Shown: positions 18,649-26,866 of the stretch, in pieces
How the letters are laid out: every line of letters begins with the position of its first letter
Position numbering within the stretch: the stretch's first letter is position 1
The notes under the pieces: model-generated
Databases searched by the model: none
What the model was told of the DNA's origin: nothing
The model's input: the letters and a program-made list of their open reading frames with translations, nothing else
Assembly (NCBI RefSeq): GCF_003522965.1
Contig: NZ_CP031513.1
Coordinates: 1,364,001 to 1,428,000 of the forward strand
Direction of reading: 5' to 3'
Source of the DNA: Bombilactobacillus bombi
Lineage (GTDB): Bacteria > Bacillota > Bacilli > Lactobacillales > Lactobacillaceae
DNA: 64,000 nt
Translations under genes and position numbers: made by a program

Positions 18649-19788
18649 CTAGTTATTCGCTTGGGATACATTCAACGCCCATTTTAACAGTAATGGCGCT
18701 AAGATGGTGGTTGCAATAATAACAGCAATAACTAACGAGTAATCATTACTATTCAGTAAATGCTGCGCATGACCAATTTGCGCAACTACTAAGGCCATTT
18801 CACCTCTGGAAACCATCCCCATGCCAATTACTAAAGAACTTTTCCTGGAAAATCCTGCCCCTTTGGCTCCTAAGCCAGCACCTACTAACTTAGTCAGTAC
18901 TGCTGCTATCGTTAAAATCACAAAGAATCCCCATGATTGTTTAATTCCATTTAAGCGCATTTGGAGTCCAATATTAACAAAAAAGAGCGGAATAAATAAT
19001 GCATAACCGAGCGTTTGCAATTGCGTTGTGATTTTAGAACCATGGGGTGTTTGCCTGATAATTATTCCGGCAAAAAAAGCCCCAATGGCACTGCTTAAAT
19101 GGGCCCATTCTGCTGTAGCTACCAAAGCAAATACAATAACTAAAGCAACAATAGTCACATTCGCACTGACTAATAAACGTTGACTGAGAAATAATATTTT
19201 TTTAATCAATGGACGTGAAAACCATAATAAAACAAAGTAACCCACTTGTAATAGTAATATTAATGCCAAATTTACAGACTGCGTACTTGTGAATGCTGTT
19301 AATAATCCTAAAGCAATCATAGCTAAGATGTCATCTACTACTGCAGCAGCAAGAATTGTCGTTCCTTCAGCGCTATTTAGTTGTGCAAACTCACGCAAAA
19401 CATCTACCGAAATAGACACTGAGGTGGCAGAAAATATCACACCAAGATAAATACTTTCTTGACCGGACAAATGTCCAGCAAATCCTAAAGCCGTCATAAT
19501 CACCACTGGCACCACGACCCCCGAGACAGCAACTATTACTCCCGGCCGCCAAAATTTACGCAGTAATTGGATATCACTATTGGCTCCAGCTAGAAACATT
19601 AACAAGATTAACCCAATATCTGCTCCCAGCGTCAATAACGAAGTTTGTTGAATCCAATGCAATATTGGTCCCACAATTACTCCTAACACCAGTTGACCCA
19701 CAACCGTGGGTAAGCCCAGCCGCGCACTAAGATGTCCACTGACCGCTGCCAAAAATAAAATCACTGCTAATAATCCAATTGTCTGCAT
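18649..19788 (-). CDS. Cation/proton antiporter, CPA2 (Kef/NapA) type
   Basis: A 379-residue integral membrane protein with about 11-12 helices, matching the transporter domain of the Na+/H+ exchanger superfamily (GLPTVVGQLVLGVIVGP, FLAGANSDIQLLRKFW, AAAVVDDILAMIALG). The VVDDI pair of aspartates is the usual ion-binding site of electrogenic members. There is no C-terminal RCK/TrkA domain, so it resembles NapA-like antiporters rather than full Kef K+ efflux systems. Probable role: Na+ or K+/H+ exchange in pH and salt homeostasis. The ATG has GGGAGA upstream. The leader carries an unusual terminator hairpin. Confidence 0.88.
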   Translation of the reverse strand: MQTIGLLAVILFLAAVSGHLSARLGLPTVVGQLVLGVIVGPILHWIQQTSLLTLGADIGLILLMFLAGANSDIQLLRKFWRPGVIVAVSGVVVPVVIMTALGFAGHLSGQESIYLGVIFSATSVSISVDVLREFAQLNSAEGTTILAAAVVDDILAMIALGLLTAFTSTQSVNLALILLLQVGYFVLLWFSRPLIKKILFLSQRLLVSANVTIVALVIVFALVATAEWAHLSSAIGAFFAGIIIRQTPHGSKITTQLQTLGYALFIPLFFVNIGLQMRLNGIKQSWGFFVILTIAAVLTKLVGAGLGAKGAGFSRKSSLVIGMGMVSRGEMALVVAQIGHAQHLLNSNDYSLVIAVIIATTILAPLLLKWALNVSQANN

Positions 19789-19806
19789 CTATATTCTCCC
19801 TAATAA

Positions 19807-19864
19807 AAAAAGCCTCCAAGAAAGTCTCAGGCAACCCAAACCTGAGACATATTCTTGAAAGCTT
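19807..19864 (-). terminator. Terminator-like hairpin in the antiporter 5' leader
   Basis: On the minus strand, outer stem AAGCTTTCAAGA/TCTTGGAGGCTT and inner stem GTCTCAGG/CCTGAGAC, then TTTTTTT, all between the promoter and the ribosome site of the antiporter. A strong terminator inside a leader implies attenuation control. I cannot match the short leader to a known riboswitch class. Confidence 0.75.
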
Positions 19865-19900
19865 TTTGCTTCAACCTAATAATTATTTAATTGTGATGAT

Positions 19901-19928
19901 ATTTTAACACAATTCACCAAAAGACAAA
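19901..19928 (-). promoter_or_regulatory. Probable antiporter promoter
   Basis: Minus strand TAAAAT (19901-19906), with a weak -35 (TTTGTC, 19923-19928) at 16 bases. Transcription would start about 100 bases before the antiporter start codon, leaving room for the leader hairpin. Confidence 0.5.
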
Positions 19929-19954
19929 ACTCATTTTATATTGAATAACTATGA

Positions 19955-19983
19955 TTGCCTTTAACTCAGAAAGTCGTTATAGT
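19955..19983 (+). promoter_or_regulatory. Promoter of the MFS-kynureninase operon
   Basis: TTGCCT (19955-19960), a 17-base spacer and TATAGT (19978-19983). It lies 33 bases before the chosen MFS start, which rules out the earlier in-frame ATG at 19951 because that one overlaps the -35 region. Confidence 0.7.
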
Positions 19984-20016
19984 ATAAGTAAGCGATTTCC
20001 AAAAGCGAGGTGTATC

Positions 20017-21204
20017 ATGCAAAAAAGAGCCTGGTTTAAGTTCTTATTGTTATATTTAGGCGGAGTTACCATTTCTTTAAGTCAGTTAAAGATTGTTCCC
20101 ATCCTTACTGAAATCAATCAACATTTCCACTTGTCATTAACTGCTTCTGCTTGGCTAATGTCAGTTTTTACTTTTTCGGCAGTTTTTCTGGCTTTGCCAG
20201 GAGGTGGAATTGTCAGCAAATTAGGCCCTAAAAAGTTACTCATTGCTCTAATGAGTTGTCTTATTTTAGGTAATTTGTTAGGTCTAATGGCAAACAATTA
20301 TCCTTTATTGTTATTGTCGCGCTTTATTGAAGGTATCCCTTTTGCCATGATTATTATGGTGGGGATTGTTTTTATTAATAAGTGGTTTCCTCAACACAAT
20401 AGTGGCCTTGCAACCGGAATTTGGGGCACATTTTCCGCTGCGGGTTCGTTAATTGCAATGAATATCTTCAAACCCTTAAGTGTTCATTTTGGGTTAAAAT
20501 CACCTTGGATTTTCATCAGCATTTTGGGCGTTATTTTATTAGTTTTATATTTAACTTACTTTGAAAATGACGCAGTACCTGCTTCAGACAAAAATTCAGC
20601 CTCAATGTTGCAATTGCTCAAACCAATTCTGCATAATCGTAGTATTTGGGCTTTAGCCATCGCCCAAGGAGCCATGGCCTTTGTCTTATATGCTTTTATT
20701 ACTCTGTATCCACTGCTTTTTACTAATTTTTATCATGTCAGTGCTAATCAGGCCAACTTCCTTGCTAGTTTATTTGGTCTATTTGGGGTACCGTTTGGCT
20801 TATTAGCAGGTTACTTAATGGATAAGTTTCCACAGCACAATTCTTTAATTACCTTGATAGCTTTTGTCCTGATGACTTTAAGCTGTATTCCTATGCTTTG
20901 GCTGCACGGAACTGTCAGCTATATTGTTCAGGTATTTTGTCTCTCAGCTACCATTATGATGGCTTCTTCATGTGTAATGGTTTTGGCACCAAAAACCGTC
21001 GCGGCTGGACAATTAGTAGGTTATGCGGTTTCTTTTGTTAACTTTTTATATTATATTGGGATTATCATTGGTACCCCAATTGTTACTAGTATGATTGAAA
21101 TTTCTTGGTCAGCAGCTAGTTGGCTGTTAGGAGGTGTTTGCCTGTTAGGAGCAATTAGTATTATTATGTTCATAATTTTTAATCATAGAAAGGAAATATC
21201 TTAA
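20017..21204 (+). CDS. MFS transporter coupled to kynureninase
   Basis: A 395-residue major facilitator superfamily protein with 12 predicted helices. It starts at MQKRAWFKF after the ribosome site GCGAGG; an upstream in-frame ATG is excluded by the promoter. The N-terminal half shows the family pattern SAWLMSVFTFSAVFLALPGG followed by SKLGPKKLL, and the second half repeats it at LLAGYLMDKFPQHN. The stop TAA overlaps the kynU ATG by one base (TAATG), so the two proteins are translationally coupled. The best inference is an uptake system for kynurenine or a related tryptophan metabolite, or an exporter of anthranilate. Sequence alone cannot tell direction or substrate. Confidence 0.82.
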   Translation: MQKRAWFKFLLLYLGGVTISLSQLKIVPILTEINQHFHLSLTASAWLMSVFTFSAVFLALPGGGIVSKLGPKKLLIALMSCLILGNLLGLMANNYPLLLLSRFIEGIPFAMIIMVGIVFINKWFPQHNSGLATGIWGTFSAAGSLIAMNIFKPLSVHFGLKSPWIFISILGVILLVLYLTYFENDAVPASDKNSASMLQLLKPILHNRSIWALAIAQGAMAFVLYAFITLYPLLFTNFYHVSANQANFLASLFGLFGVPFGLLAGYLMDKFPQHNSLITLIAFVLMTLSCIPMLWLHGTVSYIVQVFCLSATIMMASSCVMVLAPKTVAAGQLVGYAVSFVNFLYYIGIIIGTPIVTSMIEISWSAASWLLGGVCLLGAISIIMFIIFNHRKEIS

Positions 21205-22475
21205 TGAAATATCAATTTACTAATGACTTAAAACAAGCTCAAGAACTTGATCAAAACGATCCCTTAGCTTCAATTCGTGACCATTTTTATATTCAACCGG
21301 GTCAAATCTACATGGACGGTAATTCTTTGGGGTTAGCCTCTAAAGATGCTGAACAAGCTTTATTAAAAATGATGGACGTCTGGAAAACTCAGGGTATTAA
21401 TATGTGGGATGACTATTTCCATTACGGAATGCAACTTGGTGCCAAATGTGCCCAATTAATTAATGCCAAGGACAATGAAGTACTTATTACCGGCAGCACT
21501 ACTTCCAATGTTCATTCAGCTGTTAGTACCTTATATCATCCAACTAAAGAACGCTACAAAATTTTAGTTGATGATTTGAACTTTCCTACGGACCGTTACG
21601 CAATTGACAGCGAAGTCCGTTTGAAGGGCTATACTCCACAAGAAGCTGTTAAAGTGGTCAAAAGTCCTGATGGCAAGTATATTGACGAAGATGCTGTTAT
21701 CGAAGCTATGACTGATGATGTAGCTTTAATTTTATTGCCTACTGTCTTATATCGGAGCGCGCAAATCTTAGATATGGAACGAATTACTAAGGCTGCCCAT
21801 GAGCGAGATATTATCATTGGTTGGGATCTTTGCCATGCTATTGGTGCCATTCCGATGGACTTTGAAAAAGTACAACCAGACTTTGCTATTTGGTGTACTT
21901 ATAAGTATCTATCCGCAGGTCCAGGCTCAATTGCCGGTTTGTATTTAAATCAAAAGCACTTCGACAAACAACCCGGACTAGCTGGATGGTGGGGAAATCG
22001 GGACGATACCCAATTTCAATTAAAACATCAATTTGAACATCAACAAGACGTCAGCGGTTGGCAAATCGGAACTCCAACCATGTTAGCTATGGCACCATTA
22101 GAAGGTACTTTAAATCTTATTAATAGTATTGGCATGGATAAAATTCGGACCAAATCATTAAAAATCACTGCCTATTTAATGTACTTAATTGATGAAAAGT
22201 TAGCACAATATGGCTGTACTGTTGGTAATCCTCGTGAAGATGATAAACGTGGCGGTCATGTCTGTTTGGAACATCCACATGGTTATCAAATTTCTTTAGC
22301 GCTAAAAGAACGTAATGTGATTCCAGATTTTCGGGAACCTGATGTTATCCGTCTGGCTCCAATTGCACTGTATACTTCTTATCAAGAAGTCTATCAAATG
22401 GTAGAAATTCTCGAAGATATTCTTAAAAACAAGACCTATGAACAGTACAGTGAAAAACGTGGCTTGGTAGTTTAG
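21204..22475 (+). CDS. kynU: Kynureninase
   Basis: A 423-residue PLP enzyme that splits L-kynurenine into anthranilate and alanine. Family marks include MDGNSLGL near residue 38, the loop FPTDRYA at about 127, GWDLCHAIG with the PLP-binding Asp, and WCTYKYLSAGPGS, whose Lys should carry PLP. The C-terminal segment GGHVCLEHPHGYQI and VIPDFREPDVIRLAP is also typical. Length is normal for the family. No other kynurenine-pathway gene is in the window, so the enzyme probably acts on kynurenine taken from the surroundings by the coupled MFS protein. A terminator follows 22 bases after the stop. Confidence 0.93.
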   Translation: MKYQFTNDLKQAQELDQNDPLASIRDHFYIQPGQIYMDGNSLGLASKDAEQALLKMMDVWKTQGINMWDDYFHYGMQLGAKCAQLINAKDNEVLITGSTTSNVHSAVSTLYHPTKERYKILVDDLNFPTDRYAIDSEVRLKGYTPQEAVKVVKSPDGKYIDEDAVIEAMTDDVALILLPTVLYRSAQILDMERITKAAHERDIIIGWDLCHAIGAIPMDFEKVQPDFAIWCTYKYLSAGPGSIAGLYLNQKHFDKQPGLAGWWGNRDDTQFQLKHQFEHQQDVSGWQIGTPTMLAMAPLEGTLNLINSIGMDKIRTKSLKITAYLMYLIDEKLAQYGCTVGNPREDDKRGGHVCLEHPHGYQISLALKERNVIPDFREPDVIRLAPIALYTSYQEVYQMVEILEDILKNKTYEQYSEKRGLVV

Positions 22476-22497
22476 AAATTTTATTAATATGCAAAAC

Positions 22498-22530
22498 AAA
22501 AAGGTATCCCAATTTGAAGGGGTACCTTTT
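22498..22530. terminator. Bidirectional terminator between kynU and the SLAP genes
   Basis: Hairpin AAAGGTATCCC/GGGGTACCTTT with A residues before and T residues after, between converging genes. Confidence 0.85.
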
Positions 22531-22539
22531 ATCTTGATA

Positions 22540-23394
22540 TTAATAACTGCCTACCATATTATCAGATCGAATCCATTCATTAGTAGAAACTTGATAATAA
22601 TCATAGCCATCTAATTTCAATCTATTGTTGGCTGCCCAGGCAGTATTTTCAGCTAATCTTCTGCCCGAATCAACCATTTGTAGCTTATCTTTCAATGCAT
22701 AAACAATTGCACCAGCAGCTTTATTCGTTAATAAAGAAATATGAACAATTGCTGGCTTACCGTTCGAAGTGACATCCATCCCTCGGACAGTAACATCGCC
22801 ATCTTTAAGCCATTCAACAGAAGAAACTTTATAATAATTGACACCGTTAACTTGCTTCATCGCAGCTGCATGCCAAGCTGAGCTTTGAGGCATTACTCTA
22901 CTAGTAACAGAAACTTTATCGTCATTAATTGAATATACGGGAATGCTTTCTTTCTTAACTACTACTGTAGCACTAAAGTCTCTATCATCACGTCGATCAG
23001 AAGGTAAAATTCCTGGAGTAGTTGAGTTATTATTATCTTGATTTCTTAGATAAGTGACAGAATCACTTTGCGAAAGTTCAAAATTATCATTTGCTATAAA
23101 TGTGACTGTTGGTCGACTAGGAGTATAACCTGCTATTTGAGGTACCGTAACTTGGACAGGAGTATTCTTATAAAAAGTATAAGAATCATCGGTCATAAAA
23201 TATCTTTCTTGACCATCGATGGTCGCAGTAACTGGAACTCTGCCAGCAGTATATCCTATATAGTGTGTTCCATCAGGAAATTCATCACCAATAGCTGGTT
23301 CTGCTTTTACAATCTGTGAGGGTAAACCTATCAGTCCACCAATAGTTAAGAAAGCAATACTAAAAAATAATAACACGGTATTCTTTTTAATCAT
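22540..23394 (-). CDS. Secreted protein with two C-terminal SLAP domains (second gene of pair)
   Basis: 284 residues. Signal peptide 1-31 (MIKKNTVLLFFSIAF to VKAEP). Residues ~35-125 are beta-rich and contain VPVTATIDGQERYFMTDD and VQVTVPQIAGYTPSRPTV, resembling a MucBP-like beta module. Two tandem SLAP units follow, at ~150-215 and ~216-284, each ending in a W-rich motif (NYYKVSSVEWLKDGDV and DYYQVSTNEWIRSDNM). SLAP domains attach S-layer and other surface proteins of lactobacilli to wall polymers. The gene begins 4 bases after the previous SLAP gene and its ribosome site lies in that gene's end, so they form one operon. Function is probably surface binding; the ligand is unknown. Confidence 0.85.
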   Translation of the reverse strand: MIKKNTVLLFFSIAFLTIGGLIGLPSQIVKAEPAIGDEFPDGTHYIGYTAGRVPVTATIDGQERYFMTDDSYTFYKNTPVQVTVPQIAGYTPSRPTVTFIANDNFELSQSDSVTYLRNQDNNNSTTPGILPSDRRDDRDFSATVVVKKESIPVYSINDDKVSVTSRVMPQSSAWHAAAMKQVNGVNYYKVSSVEWLKDGDVTVRGMDVTSNGKPAIVHISLLTNKAAGAIVYALKDKLQMVDSGRRLAENTAWAANNRLKLDGYDYYQVSTNEWIRSDNMVGSY

Positions 23395-23398
23395 TAAA

Positions 23399-24214
23399 TT
23401 ACCTCAACACTACTGACATAGAATCTGCATCTAACCATTCATTAGGTGAAACTTGGTAATATACTTTACCATCAATAATTATAGCTGAAGTAGTAAGCCA
23501 AGGAGTTCTAGCAGCTAATACTCTGCCAGATAAAGTCAGCATATTATTTTTAATATTATAAACTTGAGATCCACTCTTTAACATAACTTTAATAACGTGT
23601 TGGCCGATACTTTGACCAGAGATTGATACATCTGCTGATTTAATCCATTCATTTGTAGAAACACGATAATAAACTACACCAGCAATGGTCTTACTCTTAT
23701 CAGATCTCCAAGGAGTATTTAAGGCTAGGAAACGGTCAGTTTTAGTCACTGTATCGCCATTTATTGCGTAAAGTTGGGCATTATCTTTATTAGTCTTAAC
23801 TACACCTCTAAATGAAACAACTTCATCGGTTCCATCTGGATTATGATGGATAATTCCATCTTTAGAGGTATCATCATCCATACCCACAATAGTTATATCT
23901 TCACCCTCATGGGTATCAGTAACAGGATGAGTTTCAGGAACATCATCAATGTAATTATTATCTATATTATCAGACGTTGCAACTGCTGCTGTTGCACCAG
24001 TATCAGGAACCTCAGAAATATCATCACTCTCTGGATCATAATTTGGTCCAGGTACGAATTCCTTAGATGAATCTGGTTTTCCAATGGAAGTTCCTGTAGC
24101 TGTATCAATTGCTGCATTTACCACTTGTGTAGTTGAACTTGCTAAACCACCTGTAGTTAAGAGAGCAATTGCTGCCAGTGAAGTTAAAACCAATTTTTTA
24201 TTCTTTTTAAACAT
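23399..24214 (-). CDS. Secreted protein with two C-terminal SLAP domains (first gene of pair)
   Basis: 271 residues, started at the ATG at 24214 because AGAGGA lies 8 bases upstream; the ATG at 24223 touches that site. Signal peptide 1-35 (MFKKNKKLVLTSLAAIALL to VNAA). Residues ~36-125 are acidic and Asp/Thr-rich and look disordered (PDSSKEF, DNIDNNYIDD, EGEDITI). Two SLAP units occupy ~135-200 and ~201-271, ending in VYYRVSTNEWIKSADV and VYYQVSPNEWLDADSM. A wall-attached acidic surface protein is the likeliest role. A near-consensus promoter and several operator-like sites precede it. Confidence 0.86.
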   Translation of the reverse strand: MFKKNKKLVLTSLAAIALLTTGGLASSTTQVVNAAIDTATGTSIGKPDSSKEFVPGPNYDPESDDISEVPDTGATAAVATSDNIDNNYIDDVPETHPVTDTHEGEDITIVGMDDDTSKDGIIHHNPDGTDEVVSFRGVVKTNKDNAQLYAINGDTVTKTDRFLALNTPWRSDKSKTIAGVVYYRVSTNEWIKSADVSISGQSIGQHVIKVMLKSGSQVYNIKNNMLTLSGRVLAARTPWLTTSAIIIDGKVYYQVSPNEWLDADSMSVVLR

Positions 24215-24251
24215 ATAAAACATCCTCTTTCTTCATTCTTAAGTAAAAAAG

Positions 24252-24350
24252 TCGCTATGTGACTTGTTTTTTAGTACACTTTACGTGAACATAATATCTT
24301 TAATTTCTTACATTGTCAACACCAATTAACACATTACGTGTACTTAATGT
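24252..24350. promoter_or_regulatory. Operator-like sites around the SLAP promoter
   Basis: Inverted sequence ACATTA-CGTGTACT-TAATGT (24331-24350) lies just upstream of the -35 box. GTACAC-TTTAC-GTGAAC (24274-24290) lies just downstream of the -10 box. TCGCTATGTG is at 24252-24261. GTGTAC and CGCTATGTG recur upstream of the XRE regulator at 26432, so that protein is the natural candidate to bind here. Confidence 0.5.
24291..24319 (-). promoter_or_regulatory. Strong promoter of the SLAP pair
   Basis: Minus strand TTGACA (24314-24319), a 17-base spacer and TATTAT (24291-24296). This is close to the sigma-70/A consensus, which fits abundant surface-protein expression. Confidence 0.8.
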
Positions 24351-24386
24351 ATTAGCTTAATAATTAATCTTCTAACCTGCAAATAA

Positions 24387-25673
24387 TTATTTCAATTTGA
24401 TACCATCAGCTGCTAAATTATGCTGTATGGTAGTTAGCGATTTATTAACCGAGGTATGACTGGCATCATCATCAGTATTAATTTTATCAATATTTAGTAC
24501 ATTGTTTTGGTCCTTCAAGTTAGAAATAGTTACTTCAACATATTCTGGCTTGTTGTCCTCTTCTTGATCAACATATTGACATTGATATAGAGCAATAACT
24601 TTCACTCGTTTATTTAAAATTTTCTTAGCCGTATGATCATTAACTTCAACCTGAGATGTTATTTCTGCAGAATTAGAGCTATCATAACTAGAGTCATCCT
24701 TAGTCTTAGTAGAATTAGGGAAAGCATACAGATTAATGAAAGTCACCGTATAATGATCATCATCATAACTATCTTTAACAACTGAATCAGTTACTTTTTT
24801 AACTTCATCCACATTAGAAATTTTAGTAAATTCACTTAATCCTCGCACCTTAAATTTGACAGTGCGCCTGCCCACATATTTCACGCCATCTTCTTGAAAT
24901 AAACTTTCTGGAGCTTTTACTGTAACTGTCTGTCCATTAGATAATGATCCATTTCTTTTTACAGTAAAAGTTGTATTACTCTTAATTTTATTACTACTTA
25001 AAACAACAGCCCCATAACCGTCAAACCCAACAAAGTCAGCTTTAATGCTCGACAATAAACTATTCGTCGACTTAGTTTTAACGGATTTCAATCCTTTAAC
25101 TTTAAAAGTTTTTGTTTCAGCTTTAATTGGATTATTTTTGTCGTTACTAGTATCCACAGTAACTTTAATCTTATCACCATTGCTTAAATGTGAAGTTGGT
25201 TCAATATCCACTTTAGTTTCTTTAGCCCACTGAACCATTTTTATAATTTTATCACGCTGGTCTGACGTATAAGCGTATGAACTATACGGGTTAGTAGAAT
25301 TCCACAAAGTAGTATCGCCACTTTCAAGTAACTTGTTCGCAACTGATTCGTCCAGTCCTACTTTCTTTGCTAAAGTATGAAACATATTTAAGTTAGCGGT
25401 TGTAGTATCATAAATAGCACTTCCCGAACCATCATAGCCACTAAATTTGACATTAGCAGCTTCACCAGTTAATATACTGGTCTTACGATTTAAATAAAAA
25501 TATGTTCCCGCTACTAGGACTACAACTACTAAAGCAATACCTATCCAAGTTTGGCTGGGTACTTTATGGATTTTAGAAGCAACTTTCGAAACAGTTTCGT
25601 TTTCACTTAATTTTGTATTTTTAACTTGTTCTTCTTTATCTTGTTGTATATCATCCTTATTCTCTGACACCAC
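24387..25673 (-). CDS. Membrane-anchored extracellular protein, unknown family
   Basis: 428 residues. The GTG start follows GAGGAGG. Residues 1-40 are hydrophilic and cytoplasmic, ~43-65 is a single membrane helix (WIGIALVVVVLVAGTYFYL), and the rest is outside. The outer part has two similar modules opening with VKFSGYDGSGSA (~76) and ADFVGFDGYGAV (~213), each followed by a beta-rich stretch on the pattern NG-T-VTV, then a C-terminal domain from ~280. I do not recognise a named family. It follows the 157-residue membrane gene by 20 bases. It may be a sensor or an envelope protein linked to SLAP surface assembly; that is inferred from position. Confidence 0.7.
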   Translation of the reverse strand: MVSENKDDIQQDKEEQVKNTKLSENETVSKVASKIHKVPSQTWIGIALVVVVLVAGTYFYLNRKTSILTGEAANVKFSGYDGSGSAIYDTTTANLNMFHTLAKKVGLDESVANKLLESGDTTLWNSTNPYSSYAYTSDQRDKIIKMVQWAKETKVDIEPTSHLSNGDKIKVTVDTSNDKNNPIKAETKTFKVKGLKSVKTKSTNSLLSSIKADFVGFDGYGAVVLSSNKIKSNTTFTVKRNGSLSNGQTVTVKAPESLFQEDGVKYVGRRTVKFKVRGLSEFTKISNVDEVKKVTDSVVKDSYDDDHYTVTFINLYAFPNSTKTKDDSSYDSSNSAEITSQVEVNDHTAKKILNKRVKVIALYQCQYVDQEEDNKPEYVEVTISNLKDQNNVLNIDKINTDDDASHTSVNKSLTTIQHNLAADGIKLK

Positions 25674-25693
25674 TTATCCTCCTCTTTAAGTAA

Positions 25694-26167
25694 CTATTGC
25701 TGTTTCTTTTCAAAGAACATGTTCAAATCAGTCTTATCAGTATCTTGAGCTAACATTTCAGTAATTGCATCTTGAATAGTTAATAATTTAGCTTTTTCAA
25801 AAAAGGGAACTGGAATTAAATAGTCTGAACCAGCACGTTGGATTACTAGCACATTTTGCAGACCACTACCTAAAATCCCTGCACCAATTAATAACAAAAC
25901 AAGAGCCCCTAAAAAGCTTTGTCCTATAGCACTAAAAGCTAGAAAAATTATAATAATTCCTAGAATAATTGGTTTAATTTTATATTGTGAAGAAATCATT
26001 GTAGAACTAATATTTTTCAGAGGAATATTCTGATTATCTCTACCTGCAGGTATAAAACCTAAAATAGTATTTCCCTTAGAAACCCTAACAAATCTTGAGT
26101 CAACAGCAATAAAACCTTTGACCCAAAAAAATAACAGCGATAACGAAACATCAACTCTTTTTTCCAT
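25694..26167 (-). CDS. Small membrane protein with PH-like layout
   Basis: 157 residues. A hydrophilic N-terminal beta segment (VKGFIAVDSRFVRVSK, IPLKNISSTMIS) precedes two adjacent membrane helices (~66-82 and ~84-103). A second short beta segment and a polar tail follow. This layout resembles bacterial PH-domain/YcxB-type membrane proteins, but I cannot assign a family. Ribosome site AAGGAG before the ATG. It is first in an operon with the 428-residue protein and divergent from the XRE gene. Confidence 0.65.
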   Translation of the reverse strand: MEKRVDVSLSLLFFWVKGFIAVDSRFVRVSKGNTILGFIPAGRDNQNIPLKNISSTMISSQYKIKPIILGIIIIFLAFSAIGQSFLGALVLLLIGAGILGSGLQNVLVIQRAGSDYLIPVPFFEKAKLLTIQDAITEMLAQDTDKTDLNMFFEKKQQ

Positions 26168-26214
26168 CTAACCTACTCCTTATTTAGATTTATTGATGAT
26201 TTTGAATAAAAATA

Positions 26215-26413
26215 GTGTACAAAAGCTTGTTTAGCTCAATACACTAAATTCAAATCATTATAATCAATAGCGATATGTAACTATGTAGCGATTTGCTTTC
26301 GCTAAAAAGTTAACGCTATGTGTACATGTTATTCCATGCTTCGCCGTCTGTCAATATCCCTTGACAACAATTTGTGTACTTAGTTGTACTCTCTTGTATG
26401 AGACATTTATAAT
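26215..26413. promoter_or_regulatory. Divergent control region with repeated GTGTAC and TAGCGA motifs
   Basis: Between the divergent membrane gene and XRE gene, GTGTAC occurs at 26215-26220, 26320-26325 and 26374-26379. TAGCGA occurs at 26268 and 26286, with its inverse TCGCTA at 26299. CGCTATGTG is at 26314-26322. A plus-strand promoter for the XRE gene can be read as TTGTAC (26384-26389), 18 bases, TATAAT (26408-26413), overlapped by the last GTGTAC site, which fits autorepression. Confidence 0.5.
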
Positions 26414-26431
26414 CTCGATGGGGGACTGCTA

Positions 26432-26815
26432 ATGACCATTGGACAAAAAATCAAAAAACTGCGTCATGCCCAACACATCACACAAACCGAGTTAGGACAA
26501 CATTTAAATATGACTAAGTCGACAGTCTCAATGTGGGAACGGGGAGAACGTACACCTGATATCTCGACAGTCATTAAGATAGCTCAATACTTTCAAGTTT
26601 CCACTGATTATTTATTAGATAAAAATGCTCCCTCAACAACTCTGAATGATTCTTCTATTAGTGATTTAGGTCTTATTTTAGAAGAATTACTATTAGTTAT
26701 TAAGCAAAATTCTAATCTCCAATTTTGGGGACAACCAGCAACAAAATCTCAAATTGCACGCTTACAAACGGCTTTAGAAATTACCATTAAACTTAATAAG
26801 AATGAAAACAAATAA
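26432..26815 (+). CDS. XRE-family transcriptional regulator
   Basis: 127 residues. Residues 5-60 form a classical HTH_3 domain (IGQKIKKLRHAQHITQTELGQHLNMTKSTVSMWERGERTPD), ending in YFQVSTDYLLDK. The C-terminal ~60 residues are helical with no known ligand domain. Ribosome site GGGGGA before the ATG. It is divergent from the membrane-protein/SLAP cluster, and its promoter region shares motifs with the SLAP promoter. It probably represses its own gene and the cluster. Confidence 0.85.
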   Translation: MTIGQKIKKLRHAQHITQTELGQHLNMTKSTVSMWERGERTPDISTVIKIAQYFQVSTDYLLDKNAPSTTLNDSSISDLGLILEELLLVIKQNSNLQFWGQPATKSQIARLQTALEITIKLNKNENK

Positions 26816-26845
26816 AGCAATCTATCGTTTATGATAGATTGCTTT
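26814..26845. terminator. Bidirectional terminator between XRE gene and copper ATPase
   Basis: Perfect stem AAAGCAATCTATC/GATAGATTGCTTT between converging genes, with A and T tracts on either side. Confidence 0.92.
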
Positions 26846-26866
26846 TTAATATTATGAATATCTGCT

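Noticed and set aside
22540-24214. SLAP proteins as true S-layer proteins
   Set aside because: Too short, acidic or low-complexity N-terminal halves, and only the wall-binding domain matches; called surface proteins instead.
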